Below, piece after piece: positions 34,854-43,358 of a DNA stretch of 64,000 nt. Made by a program: the position numbers and the translations under genes. The DNA comes from JAKFDK01 sp036676195 (GTDB lineage Bacteria; Bacillota; Sulfobacillia; Symbiobacteriales; ZC4RG38). The stretch is taken from assembly GCA_036676195.1 (NCBI GenBank), contig JAKFDK010000098.1:7536-71535 (forward strand). The letters run 5' to 3'. Numbering within the stretch: position 1 is the stretch's first letter; each line of letters starts with the position of its first letter. The notes under the pieces were generated by a model that saw only the letters and a program-made list of their open reading frames with translations, did no database searches and was not told the origin of the DNA.

Positions 34854-34922
34854 AGTCGGCGAACCATGTGCACCGCGACAGCGTCCTTTCCAGCAAGCCG
34901 TTTCTCCGGGAGGTAACCCCCC

Positions 34923-36482
34923 TTGTCCCTGCCCACTCTCCCCGGCCCCGGTCGCCGGCGTCTGTATCCGGCGTTGGCGGCTGCCGTGGCCGTACTGGCC
35001 GCAGCCGGCGTCTTTTTCCGGGATTCCGGTTTGCAGGTAAGTCTTGCCCGGGCCGCAGTGGCCCCGCTGGTGGCCGCCGTGACCGCCACCGGCCCGGTGG
35101 AACCCGGCGAACGCTTGGAAGTAGTGGCCAGGGTCACCGCTCTGCTGGAGCGCGTCCTGATTCAGGAAGGGGACCAGGTCAAACTCGGCGACCCGCTGGC
35201 CGTGATGGATCAGGTGGCGCTGCAGGCGGCGGTCAGCCAGGCCGAGGCCGAGGTGGCACGCCTTGATGCCAACCTGGAGCAACTCCGCCGCCGTGCGGAA
35301 CTGGGCGCCCGCCAGGCCGCCCTGCAGGTAGAGTCGGCCGAAACCCGGCTGCGCAGTGCCCGCTCCAGTTTGACCGGCCAGCAGGAACAACTGGCGGACC
35401 GCGTCACCGACGCCGAACATGCCCTGGCCCTGGCCCGTCTGGCCCTGGAGGGGGCGCGGCTCACCGCCGACGACCTGAACAGTGCCCGCCGGGGGCTCGA
35501 AGAGACTGAACGAAAATTTCAGGATCTGGTGAACGCCGGGCTGCCCCCAGCGGCGGAGTCCGTTCGCTCCGCCCGGGCGGCAGTAGACCGGGAGCGGGCC
35601 AACCTGGACCGGCTGGCCAGCCAACAGAAGTCGCACCAGGAGCAGTTCGACCGCCAGGTGGCGCAGGCAGAAGCCCGCCTGACTGCAGCCCGGGACGAAC
35701 TGGCGCGGGCCATGGATCCCCAGGGGCAGGCGGCTCTGCAGGTCAGCCAGGCCGCCGGTGACCTGGAGCAGGCCCGGGTTAACGCCGACCTGGCCCGGAT
35801 GTTGCCGCAGGAGGAAGCGGCGGCCCTGGCCGCACTGGCGGCGGCCCGGCAGACTCTGGCCAAGGCGGCTCAGGACCTGCAGGTGGCAACTGTAAGAAGT
35901 CCGCTCACCGGCGTTGTGCTGCAGAGCCCGCTCAAGACCGGGGAAATGGCCGCAGTGGGTACGCACCTGTTCAGCCTGGGTACCGTGAATCCGGTGGTGG
36001 TGAAGGCCAAGGTCGATGAGTCCGACATCGCCCGGGTGCAGGTGGGGCAGACGGCGCGGGTCACCAGCGCTGCCATTGCGGGAAAGGAACTGAGCGGCCG
36101 GGTCAGGCGTATTGCCCCACAGGCCGTCAAGGATGGCAATGCCACAGTGGTGGTGGTGGAGGTGGCCGTGGACAACCCGGACGGGTGGCTGCGACCAGGC
36201 CTGAATGCCGATGTGGAAATTCGGGTGGCTGAACTCCCGGAGGCCCTGCAGGTGCCGGCAGGTGCGGTAACGGCGGCGCCCGGCGGCGGGCAGCAGGTCT
36301 ATGTTCTGGCTGGCAACCGGATCCAGGCCAGGACGGTGCAGACCGGCCTCAGCACCCGCTCAGCCGTGCAGATCCTGCAGGGGCTCACGGCCGGGGAGCA
36401 GGTGGTCAGCGGTCCGACGGCGACAGTGAAAAAACTGCGGCCAGGCCAGCGGGTACGCGGGCAGGAGGCGGGCAGCCCATGA
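34923..36482 (+). CDS. HlyD/MacA-type membrane fusion (adaptor) protein
   Basis: 519 residues. A TTG start with GGGAGGTAA upstream, one N-terminal membrane anchor (LYPALAAAVAVLAAAGVFF), a biotinyl-lipoyl half (LIQEGDQVKLGDPLAVMD), a long alpha-helical hairpin of coiled coils (about 95-300), the second lipoyl half (TVRSPLTGVVLQSPLKTGE), and beta-barrel and membrane-proximal domains (VKAKVDESDIARVQVGQTA). It forms a tripartite-like exporter with the next two genes, overlapping the permease start by ATGA. Confidence 0.9.
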   Translation: MSLPTLPGPGRRRLYPALAAAVAVLAAAGVFFRDSGLQVSLARAAVAPLVAAVTATGPVEPGERLEVVARVTALLERVLIQEGDQVKLGDPLAVMDQVALQAAVSQAEAEVARLDANLEQLRRRAELGARQAALQVESAETRLRSARSSLTGQQEQLADRVTDAEHALALARLALEGARLTADDLNSARRGLEETERKFQDLVNAGLPPAAESVRSARAAVDRERANLDRLASQQKSHQEQFDRQVAQAEARLTAARDELARAMDPQGQAALQVSQAAGDLEQARVNADLARMLPQEEAAALAALAAARQTLAKAAQDLQVATVRSPLTGVVLQSPLKTGEMAAVGTHLFSLGTVNPVVVKAKVDESDIARVQVGQTARVTSAAIAGKELSGRVRRIAPQAVKDGNATVVVVEVAVDNPDGWLRPGLNADVEIRVAELPEALQVPAGAVTAAPGGGQQVYVLAGNRIQARTVQTGLSTRSAVQILQGLTAGEQVVSGPTATVKKLRPGQRVRGQEAGSP

Positions 36483-37612
36483 GCCTGCGCCCGCTTTCCC
36501 CGGCCCTCTATTTCTGGCGCAACAAGACCAGGGCGCTGCCGGTGCTCGGCATCATCGCCCTGTCTGTGCTGGGCGTGCTGACTGTCGCCCTGCTGGCCGA
36601 TTCTATGCTCGACAACGGTCGCCGCAACTTCGTCGGACCCACAGCCGCCTATTCCCGGCTCTACGCCCGGAAAAACAGCCTTGACCCGAATATTGCCGCC
36701 CACCTGCGCCACCACCCCGACGTGGACCGGGTCCTCCCGGCGCTTACCGCGAGCGTACGCGTCTTCACCCTGATGGGCGGTGACGGCAACCCGGTGCTCG
36801 GGCTGGCCTCCGGTGATATGGATTACTTCCTGGCCACTGCCGGTCTGCAACTGGTGGAAGGGCGGCTGCCCACCGGCAGCCGGAGGGAGGTCGCCCTGCA
36901 CGACACCACCCTGCGCAACAAGGGCCTGCAGATCGGCGACGTAGTGGGGAAGGACCTGGACCGCATGGAGTACCTGCCGGCGAAATTCACCGTAGTCGGG
37001 CGCCTGATCGGGCCGTATGATCTGGGTGTGGTGCCCCAGTCTGCCCTGCGCGAAATCTACGGCATCCGCGGCGATAGCAATCTGCTGGTCTTTCCCCGCC
37101 CCGGCCGGGCGGCGGCCCTCGACGACTACCTGACCGGACTGGACAGCGATGAAGTCGGGGCGGTCACCCCGACCACCGCCAACCAGATCTTTCATGACGA
37201 AACCTACCACGTTAGCGCCATGCTCTGGGCCATCAACGGGGTCACCATCGTTGTGCTGTCCCTGGCGGTGGGCCTGCTCAACAATATTTATTTCATGCAG
37301 CGTCTGGGTGAGTTCGGAATCCTGGCTGCCATTGGCTACCCGGTGCGCTACCTGATTCAGCGCACCCTGATGGAAGCGATGGTGCTCTCCCTCACCGGCT
37401 GGTTGCTGGGGCTGGGGCTGTCCATGGCGGCCGTGGCACTGATGCGGGAGTGGGTGTTCGCCCCCCAGGGCATTGCCCTGTTGAACCTGAGTTGGCGAAC
37501 CATTGTGTTCACACTCCCCATTCCCGTGCTGACCGGCCTGTTCAGCCTGGCCACCGTGGTGCGGCGTCTGGGCCGGCTCGACCCGGTATCCATTGTGGAG
37601 CGGAGGGATTAG
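36479..37612 (+). CDS. MacB/FtsX-type ABC permease
   Basis: 377 residues with an N-terminal helix (ALPVLGIIALSVLGVLTVALL), a large extracytoplasmic MacB-like domain (about 45-250), and three C-terminal helices (WAINGVTIVVLSLAVGLLNN, LMEAMVLSLTGWLLGLGLSM, IVFTLPIPVLTGLFS). This is the FtsX/MacB topology used in export of peptides, lipids or antibiotics by a mechanotransmission mechanism. Overlaps the adaptor gene and ends two bases before the ATPase gene. Confidence 0.9.
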   Translation: MSLRPLSPALYFWRNKTRALPVLGIIALSVLGVLTVALLADSMLDNGRRNFVGPTAAYSRLYARKNSLDPNIAAHLRHHPDVDRVLPALTASVRVFTLMGGDGNPVLGLASGDMDYFLATAGLQLVEGRLPTGSRREVALHDTTLRNKGLQIGDVVGKDLDRMEYLPAKFTVVGRLIGPYDLGVVPQSALREIYGIRGDSNLLVFPRPGRAAALDDYLTGLDSDEVGAVTPTTANQIFHDETYHVSAMLWAINGVTIVVLSLAVGLLNNIYFMQRLGEFGILAAIGYPVRYLIQRTLMEAMVLSLTGWLLGLGLSMAAVALMREWVFAPQGIALLNLSWRTIVFTLPIPVLTGLFSLATVVRRLGRLDPVSIVERRD

Positions 37613-37614
37613 CG

Positions 37615-38280
37615 GTGTTTGTCGCCGAGGACGTCAGTATGGTCTACCAGAGCGGCGGGGTGGATACGTACGCCCTCCGCTCCGCCTCCGCCCGAGTCGA
37701 GCAGGGGGAGTTTCTGGGCCTGATGGGCCCGTCCGGCAGCGGGAAGAGCACCCTCCTGTACCTGTTCAGCGGCCTGAAGACCCCGAGCCGCGGCCGCATC
37801 TGGTACCGGGAACACTGCCTCAGTGACATGGCACCGGCGCAGCGGGCCGTGTTGCGCCAGCGTTCGTTCGGGCTGATCTTTCAGATGCATTTTCTGATCA
37901 ACTACCTGACCGTCCTGGAGAATGTCCTGGTCGCCTGTCCCCGGCCCACCCCGGCCGACGTGGCCGGGGCTGGCGATCTGCTGGAGCGTTTCGGCATGGC
38001 CCACCTGCGGGACCGTCTGCCCCACCAGCTCTCCGGCGGGCAACGGCAGCGGGTGGCGGCCCTGCGCGCCCTGGCGGCCCGGCCGGAAGTGATCTTTGCC
38101 GACGAACCCACCGCCTCGCTGGACCATAAGACCGGCCTGGACCTCATGCAGGCCCTGAAGGAATACCAGCGCCAGGGGGGCACGCTGGTGGTAGTCACCC
38201 ACGACCCCAGTATCCTCGAAGGCGCCACCCGGGTCCTCAAGGTGTGGGACGGTCAGTTGATGGGGCTGAACCACACCTGA
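37615..38280 (+). CDS. MacB/LolD-type ABC transporter ATP-binding protein
   Basis: 221 residues. Walker A GPSGSGKSTLLYLFSGL, signature QLSGGQRQRVAALRALA, Walker B EVIFADEPTASLD, H-loop VVVTHDPSI. The GTG at 37615 has GGAGCGGAGGG upstream; longer frames run back into the permease gene. Completes an adaptor-permease-ATPase exporter. Confidence 0.93.
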   Translation: MFVAEDVSMVYQSGGVDTYALRSASARVEQGEFLGLMGPSGSGKSTLLYLFSGLKTPSRGRIWYREHCLSDMAPAQRAVLRQRSFGLIFQMHFLINYLTVLENVLVACPRPTPADVAGAGDLLERFGMAHLRDRLPHQLSGGQRQRVAALRALAARPEVIFADEPTASLDHKTGLDLMQALKEYQRQGGTLVVVTHDPSILEGATRVLKVWDGQLMGLNHT

Positions 38281-38320
38281 ATCGGGCACGGCCGGCAGTG
38301 GGTTCCTCTGCAGAACCTAT

Positions 38321-38350
38321 TTGACTGCCGACTAACTTTACATATATGAT
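38321..38350 (+). promoter_or_regulatory. sigma-A promoter of the group 2 sigma factor gene
   Basis: TTGACT (38321-38326) and TATGAT (38345-38350) are 18 bases apart, in an AT-rich stretch 43 bases ahead of the likely ATG. Confidence 0.7.
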
Positions 38351-38392
38351 GAGTATATGTTGAATGTGGATCCCCCGGTAGGAGGGACAGAA

Positions 38393-39283
38393 ATGCTTGG
38401 TTCACCTGACCTCTCGACCCAATCCCACCCGTCCCAGTGGGCACCGGAGGCCCCCGGCGGCGAGCCCGATCTGGTAGGCCAGTACTTGCGCGAGATCGGG
38501 CAGGTTGCCCTGCTGTCGGCTGAGCAGGAACTTGCTTTGGGCCGGCGGGTGCAACAGGGCGATCAGGCGGCGGCCCATGCTTTGCTCCAGGCTAACTTGC
38601 GCCTGGTGGTCACCGTGGCGCGGCGCTACCTCGGCCACGGCCTGTCATTGGAGGATCTGATTCAGGAAGGCAACCTGGGGCTGATGCGGGCGGTTCAGCG
38701 CTACGACCCCACCCTGGGCTACCGGTTCTCCACCTACGGCACCTGGTGGATCCGCCAGGCCATCCAGCGGGCGATCCAGCGCCACGGGCGGACGATCCGG
38801 CTGCCGGCCCACCTGCAGGAAAAGGTGAACCGCTTGAACCGGGCCGAGCGTGAACTGGTCCAGTCGCTGGGCCGGGAACCGACGGCCGCGGAAGTGGCGC
38901 AGCGGAGCGGTCTGCCACCCCGGCGGGTTTCCGCCCTGCGGGAAGTGGCCCGCGACGCCGTCTCCCTGGAGACGCCGGTGGGTGAAGATGAGGCCGCCCT
39001 GGGCCACTTTGTGGAGGATGGCGGGGGCGGTCGCCCCGATGAGGTGGTGGAAACCAGCCTGATGGAGTCCGACCTGTCCGGGGTGTTGCGCCGGCTCGAA
39101 CCCCGGGAGCAGGAGGTACTGGCCCTGCGCTACGGTCTCAAGGGTGGGCGGGGCCGTACCCTGCAGGAAGTGGGCCGCCACCTGGGGGTCACCCGGGAGC
39201 GGGTGCGCCAGATCGAGCGCCAGGCATTGAACCGGCTGCGGGTCGCCGCAGAGGCCAGCGGCCTGCAGGACTACCTGGGTTAA
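38393..39283 (+). CDS. RNA polymerase sigma-70 factor, RpoD-like (group 2)
   Basis: 296 residues, starting at the ATG at 38393 behind AGGAGGGA (an ATG at 38357 is also in frame). Region 1.2 is DLVGQYLREIGQVALLSAEQ, region 2 is NLRLVVTVARRYLGHGLSLE with RFSTYGTWWIRQAIQRAIQ, region 3 follows, and region 4.2 is TLQEVGRHLGVTRERVRQIE. It lacks region 1.1 and is too short for the housekeeping SigA, so it is a non-essential alternative with near-SigA promoter taste. Its stop overlaps that of the convergent sugar dehydrogenase gene. Confidence 0.9.
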   Translation: MLGSPDLSTQSHPSQWAPEAPGGEPDLVGQYLREIGQVALLSAEQELALGRRVQQGDQAAAHALLQANLRLVVTVARRYLGHGLSLEDLIQEGNLGLMRAVQRYDPTLGYRFSTYGTWWIRQAIQRAIQRHGRTIRLPAHLQEKVNRLNRAERELVQSLGREPTAAEVAQRSGLPPRRVSALREVARDAVSLETPVGEDEAALGHFVEDGGGGRPDEVVETSLMESDLSGVLRRLEPREQEVLALRYGLKGGRGRTLQEVGRHLGVTRERVRQIERQALNRLRVAAEASGLQDYLG

Positions 39284-40458
39284 CGGTCAGGGCTCAGGGC
39301 AGGCCCTGAGGGGCCGGCCGCCAGCCGGTAGACGGCGCCGCGGTGATGCACTACGTACAGTTCGCCGGCCTCGTCCTCTCCGAACGAGGTAATGGCCAGG
39401 TCGGTATCCAGCAACTGCCCCGCAGCCCAGTCCGCACCGTCCCGGCGCAGTCCCCAGATGCGGCCCGAACAGTAGTCACCGTAGAGGTACGTGCCGGTCA
39501 GTGCGGGGACGGCCTGGCCCCGGTACACATAACCCCCGGTCACCGAGCAGCCCAGGCTGTGGTCGTACTCAGCAATGGGAAACACCGTTTCCGGCCGGGA
39601 GTCGTCTTTATATCGGGAGCGCCCTTCGTAGATGCGCCAGCCGTAGTTTTGGCCGCCCTGGCTGCTCCGGGGCTGAAAGTTGATCTCTTCCGTCTGGTTC
39701 TGGCCGACATCGCCAATGTACAGATCGCCGGTGGCACGGTCAACGCTGAACCGCCAGGGGTTGCGCAGCCCATAGGCCCAGATTTCGTCCCGACCGGGCT
39801 TGCCCGCAAACGGGTTATCAGGCGGAATGCCGTAGGGGGCCGGGCCGTCGGCATCTATGCGCAGGAGCTTGCCCAACAGAGACTCCGGGTTCTGGGCGTT
39901 GTTCTGCGGGTCGCCGGCCGAGCCGCCGTCCCCCAGGGCAATGTACAGGTATCCGTCCGGCCCGAACAGGATGCCGCCGCCGTTATGGTTCGGGTAGGGC
40001 TGGGGTAGGGTGAGCAGCACCTGTCCGGAGTCGGGGTCGGCCCGGTCGGGGTCGGTTCCGGATACGCGGTAGCGGGCCACCACCGTGGCGCCGGTCCGAC
40101 CGGTGTAGTGCACGATCAGGACCCCGTTCTGCGCATAACGGGGGTGGAAGGCCAGGCCCAGCAGGCCCCGCTCGGGATGGGAACGGCTGACCTGGGCGGT
40201 GAGGTCCAGAAAGGGCGTTTCCTTGAGCCGGCCATCCTGAACCACCCGGATGCGCCCGTCCTGTTCCACGATGAACAGCCGGCTGCTGCCGTCGCCGGCA
40301 TGGGTGACATAAACGGGGCTGTTCAGCCCTTCGGCCAGCGCCTGCAGCACCAGGCCCGGCAGGGGGGAACCGGTCGGATTCGGGCGCAGAGCCGGGGTGG
40401 CCGGTGCTTCAGGCGCCGCGGCCGGTGTGGTGCACCCGACGGTCAGCAGGCAGCACAT
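39280..40458 (-). CDS. PQQ-dependent sugar dehydrogenase family lipoprotein
   Basis: 392 residues, GSDH beta-propeller: VYVTHAGDGSSRLFIVEQDG, HPERGLLGLAFHPRY, NHNGGGILFGPDGYLYIALGDGG, GLRNPWRFSVDRATGDLYIGDVGQN, GGQNYGWRIYEG, YLYGDYCSGRIWGL. The N-terminus has a lipobox-like LTVGC only nine residues from the ATG, with no basic residues before it; AAAGGA supports that ATG, but the true signal peptide may be longer through a non-standard start. Tail-to-tail overlap (4 bases) with the sigma factor gene. Paralogue of 6511-7488. Confidence 0.88.
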   Translation of the reverse strand: MCCLLTVGCTTPAAAPEAPATPALRPNPTGSPLPGLVLQALAEGLNSPVYVTHAGDGSSRLFIVEQDGRIRVVQDGRLKETPFLDLTAQVSRSHPERGLLGLAFHPRYAQNGVLIVHYTGRTGATVVARYRVSGTDPDRADPDSGQVLLTLPQPYPNHNGGGILFGPDGYLYIALGDGGSAGDPQNNAQNPESLLGKLLRIDADGPAPYGIPPDNPFAGKPGRDEIWAYGLRNPWRFSVDRATGDLYIGDVGQNQTEEINFQPRSSQGGQNYGWRIYEGRSRYKDDSRPETVFPIAEYDHSLGCSVTGGYVYRGQAVPALTGTYLYGDYCSGRIWGLRRDGADWAAGQLLDTDLAITSFGEDEAGELYVVHHRGAVYRLAAGPSGPALSPDR

Positions 40459-40668
40459 TGTCAGGAATCCTTTGCGCAGGGTGCCCAGTCGGGATCACTC
40501 CGTTTCCGTGGGGATACCCATGCATTCCACAAACACCAGCCTCCGGCCTGTCGGCACCGGCCGCATTTGTCACCTGGCACTTGGCGCACCCTACCGGGCG
40601 CGCATATGTATCCGCAGACGCGAGTATGTAGAACGTGTAGACAAAATGGTTGGGAGGAGAGATGTCCC

Positions 40669-41127
40669 ATGGCAGGGGAACCACTGCGCACGTCTGCACC
40701 GTCCCGGTACCCCGAGGAGTTTATCTGGCCGATGCGGGAAGAACTGCGGCGGGCCGGGTTCGAGGAACTCAGGACTGAGGCGGCCGTGACCGAGTTTGTG
40801 GAGAACCGTACGGGTACCCAACTGGTGGTGGTGAATTCCGTCTGCGGCTGCGCGGCCCGCTCGGCCCGCCCGGGGGTTCTCCTCGCCTTGCAGCAGTCGC
40901 CGGCCCGGCCCCGGCATCTGGGCACGGTGTTCGCCGGGGCCGATGTGGAGGCCACGGCCAGAGCCCGCGGCTACTGCACAGGCTACAAGCCTTCGTCCCC
41001 TGCCGTGGCCCTGTTCCGGGACGGGCAGTTCGTCTATATGATGGAGCGGCACCAGATCGAAGGCCACAACGCCCAGTCCATCGCCGCTGAACTGGCCCGG
41101 GCATTCGCACAGCACTGCCAGGATTAA
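40669..41127 (+). CDS. BrxA/BrxB-family bacilliredoxin
   Basis: 152 residues of the DUF1094/bacilliredoxin family, which removes bacillithiol from oxidised proteins. The CGC active-site motif is present (VVVNSVCGCAARSARPG) and the ending (FRDGQFVYMMERHQIEGHNA) is typical. GGGAGGAGAG precedes the ATG at 40669; longer frames upstream are non-coding. A strong terminator follows. It implies a low-molecular-weight thiol system such as bacillithiol. Confidence 0.93.
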   Translation: MAGEPLRTSAPSRYPEEFIWPMREELRRAGFEELRTEAAVTEFVENRTGTQLVVVNSVCGCAARSARPGVLLALQQSPARPRHLGTVFAGADVEATARARGYCTGYKPSSPAVALFRDGQFVYMMERHQIEGHNAQSIAAELARAFAQHCQD

Positions 41128-41138
41128 TGCCGCGCTCC

Positions 41139-41180
41139 GGCCGCAGCCCGCCGCCTTTTGCGGCGGGCTGCGGCCTTTTT
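41139..41180 (+). terminator. Rho-independent terminator of the bacilliredoxin gene
   Basis: A perfect 16-bp GC-rich stem (41139-41154 with 41160-41175), loop CTTTT, followed by TTTTT. Confidence 0.95.
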
Positions 41181-41221
41181 CCGCCAGTGGGAAATGCTAC
41201 AGCGCAGGAGGGAGATATCCC

Positions 41222-41440
41222 GTGGAAAACATGACACAAATCGAGATGCTGATGGTGGGCGAACTGCTCAAGGTGGAAGAGGTGGCGGCCCGCAAGGCCC
41301 AGGTCTATGCCGACCGTGCCCAGGATCCGGAACTGCGCAACCTGCTGGGGAGTTTTGCCGACGCCCACCGGCAAAAGCTGCACGGGCTGGTCAGCAAACT
41401 GAGGGAATACGGCGCCGGGGAGGTAAGGCCGCATGCCTGA
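41222..41440 (+). CDS. small helical protein paired with CotF
   Basis: 72 residues, GTG start with GGAGGGA upstream. Two amphipathic helices (MLMVGELLKVEEVAARKAQV, then FADAHRQKLHGLVSKLREYG) suggest a ferritin-like half bundle. It overlaps the CotF gene by 8 bases and is probably a spore-coat or spore-associated partner. Small proteins of this kind commonly sit beside cotF in spore formers; no symbol is assigned. Confidence 0.7.
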   Translation: MENMTQIEMLMVGELLKVEEVAARKAQVYADRAQDPELRNLLGSFADAHRQKLHGLVSKLREYGAGEVRPHA

Positions 41441-41738
41441 TCTGGGCGATCGGGAAATGCTGATGGATCTGCTGATTACCGAAAAATACCTGACCACCCT
41501 CTACAATACAACGGAGTCGGAGTGCACCCACCAGCGGCTGCGCGAGGAACTGCATACCCTACACAGCGCCCACGAGGCCCAGCACGCCGAACTGTTCAAG
41601 GAGCTGCATAAGCGCGGCTGGTACGACACCCCCAGGGCCGATTCCGCCCAGTTGCAGCAACTGGTGCAAAGCTGGGAGCAACGCACCCGACAGGACCCGG
41701 CCCTGAACCCTGGTCCGGCCCGCGCCGGCCGGGCATAA
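41433..41738 (+). CDS. CotF-family spore coat protein
   Basis: 101 residues with the CotF ferritin-like opening (DREMLMDLLITEKYLTTLYN, then HTLHSAHEAQHAELFKELHK, WYDTPRAD). A marker of endospore formation. The ATG overlaps the end of the preceding small gene. The Pro/Ala-rich C-terminus is poorly conserved. Confidence 0.85.
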   Translation: MPDLGDREMLMDLLITEKYLTTLYNTTESECTHQRLREELHTLHSAHEAQHAELFKELHKRGWYDTPRADSAQLQQLVQSWEQRTRQDPALNPGPARAGRA

Positions 41739-41805
41739 CGGTCGCGGGAAAGGCCAGGACCGCCCGGCACCCGCCGCGGCGATCCTGGCCCCGATCACCC
41801 GGCGA

Positions 41806-42009
41806 TCAGGAGCGTTTGATCGGGCAGGTGCTCAGGCCGAAAAGCCGGTAAATCGGGCAGAACCCCATGGCGCCGGTCACAAGCATGACAATACCCACAA
41901 CATAAGCCAACCAGGCCACGGCGCCGGCTGTCTGCGACCCGAGGTATAACGCCGCCAACCCAATGACCGCCCGGATTACCCGGTCGATGGTGCCTGTATT
42001 TTGTTTCAG
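41806..42009 (-). CDS. DUF2892 (YgaP-type) inner-membrane protein, CTG start
   Basis: 67 residues: LKQNTGTIDRVIRAVIG, a membrane hairpin (WLAYVVGIVMLVTGAMG) and the family ending GFCPIYRLFGLSTCPIKRS with its two conserved Cys. GGAGGGAGG is seven bases upstream of CTG (42009-42007), and no ATG, GTG or TTG precedes the conserved N-terminus in frame, so CTG is the likely start. Family members lie near rhodanese and sulfur genes; function is unknown. Confidence 0.8.
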   Translation of the reverse strand: MKQNTGTIDRVIRAVIGLAALYLGSQTAGAVAWLAYVVGIVMLVTGAMGFCPIYRLFGLSTCPIKRS

Positions 42010-42174
42010 TATAAATCCTCCCTCCGGAAATTTCCACTTTAATCATAACTAACAGATCAACAGGCGGATGTGATGGAAGTTACCGAAGTGATCCGGCGGC
42101 AACCGCTCCGGGTGGCTGGCCGCAAATGCCCAAATCGAATAACGAACTGCTGCAACTAGGAATGGAGCGGCGCC

Positions 42175-42203
42175 TTGACGATGTCAGGCCTGGTACGGAT
42201 AAT
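42175..42203 (+). promoter_or_regulatory. sigma-A promoter of the folD riboswitch transcript
   Basis: TTGACG (42175-42180), 17-base spacer, GATAAT (42198-42203), ending about 20 bases before the riboswitch. Confidence 0.75.
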
Positions 42204-42221
42204 GAAAGTATCAGCACAAGC

Positions 42222-42300
42222 CTCCGGCGTGACTGGCGTACGTGGGCTCACCACGGGGAAGCGTCGGGGGAATATGTAGCCGCTCGCCTGGGCTGGGGCA
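42222..42300 (+). ncRNA. ZTP riboswitch (pfl motif) upstream of folD
   Basis: The two conserved halves of the ZTP aptamer are visible: GTGACTGGCG with a GTGG...CCAC hairpin and GGGGAAGCG in the first half, and CCGCTCGCCTGGGC in the pseudoknotted 3' part. ZTP/ZMP signals low 10-formyl-THF, and this class commonly controls folD, purine and one-carbon genes. A terminator that overlaps the aptamer's 3' edge follows. Confidence 0.9.
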
Positions 42301-42335
42301 GTCCGACACCAAGTCGGGGCTGCCCTTTATTATTT
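42296..42335 (+). terminator. riboswitch-controlled intrinsic terminator before folD
   Basis: GGGCAGTCCGAC pairs with GTCGGGGCTGCCC (one bulge), loop ACCAA, followed by TTTATTATTT. It lies just before the folD ribosome binding site, so ligand binding is expected to prevent its formation. Confidence 0.88.
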
Positions 42336-42347
42336 GGAGGGAAGTTG

Positions 42348-43226
42348 GTGTCCTTTAGCAGCGTCTCGGCAACACTCCTGGACGGCAAGCTCCTGGACGG
42401 CAAGCTCCTGGCGGAATCCGCCCGCGCCGCGGTGACGGCGCAAACGGCGGCTCTGGCCACAGCTGGGCTGGTGCCACGCCTGGTCACCGTCATCGTCGAT
42501 GGCAATCCGAGCGCCGATCTATACGTGCAGCAACTGGAGAAACTGGGAGCTCAGGTCGGGGTGGCGGTGGAGGCCGTGCGGCTGCCGGTCGCAGCCACCG
42601 AGGCTGACCTGGTGGCATGTGTGGGAACGCTGAACCGGCGGGACGACGTGCACGGGGTGATGGTACAGCAGCCCCTGCCGGTGGGGGTCAGCCGGGATGC
42701 CGTTGTCCAGACCATCGCCCCGGAAAAGGATGTGGACGGTGCCACCTGGACGGTTCAGGGTCACCTGTTCAGCGGTCATCCCAGCTTTGTTCCGGCCACG
42801 GCTCAGGCCTGTATGCGCCTGCTCCAGGGCTACCAGATCCCCACCGAGGGCCGGCACGCCGTAGTGGTCGGTGCCAGTACGGTAGTAGGCAAGCCGCTCA
42901 GCCTGCTGCTGCTGGCAGCGGGGGCGACGGTGACAGTCTGCCACGACCGCACCCGGGACCTGGCGGCCCATACGCTCCAGGCCGATATCCTGGTCGCCGC
43001 CTGCGGCGTGCCCGGGCTGATCACGGCGGATATGGTCAGGCCCGGTGCCACCGTCCTGGATGTCGGGATCAACCGGGTGAACGGCAGGACGGTGGGAGAT
43101 GTGGACTTCGCCGGGGTCAGCACCCGTGCCGGGGCCATCACCCCGGTGCCGGGCGGGGTGGGCCCGGTGACCGCTGTGATGATTATGGAGCATACGTTGG
43201 CAGCACTGCGGCGGCGGGGCGGGTAA
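42348..43226 (+). CDS. folD: bifunctional methylene-THF dehydrogenase/cyclohydrolase
   Basis: 292 residues; interconverts 5,10-methylene-THF and 10-formyl-THF. Visible motifs: LVTVIVDGNPSADLYVQQLE (the family's usual K after the YV is Q here), VHGVMVQQPLPVGV, PEKDVDGAT, VVVGASTVVGKPLSLLLL and ITPVPGGVGPVTAVMIMEHT. GGAGGG supports the GTG at 42348 (TTG at 42345 is nearer but too close). The Y-x-x-x-K catalytic lysine seems altered and deserves alignment. Controlled by the ZTP riboswitch upstream. Confidence 0.94.
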   Translation: MSFSSVSATLLDGKLLDGKLLAESARAAVTAQTAALATAGLVPRLVTVIVDGNPSADLYVQQLEKLGAQVGVAVEAVRLPVAATEADLVACVGTLNRRDDVHGVMVQQPLPVGVSRDAVVQTIAPEKDVDGATWTVQGHLFSGHPSFVPATAQACMRLLQGYQIPTEGRHAVVVGASTVVGKPLSLLLLAAGATVTVCHDRTRDLAAHTLQADILVAACGVPGLITADMVRPGATVLDVGINRVNGRTVGDVDFAGVSTRAGAITPVPGGVGPVTAVMIMEHTLAALRRRGG

Positions 43227-43358
43227 GGCCCCGCCGCTGCCCGCGCCGGCCACGGCACATCCCGGCCGGCCGGAAAGACTGGCAGGAAGGGACCCGGTGG
43301 CGCCGAATCATGGCTATGGTGGCCGGGCCACGGTGAAGACACGCTGGAGGGATGCGGC

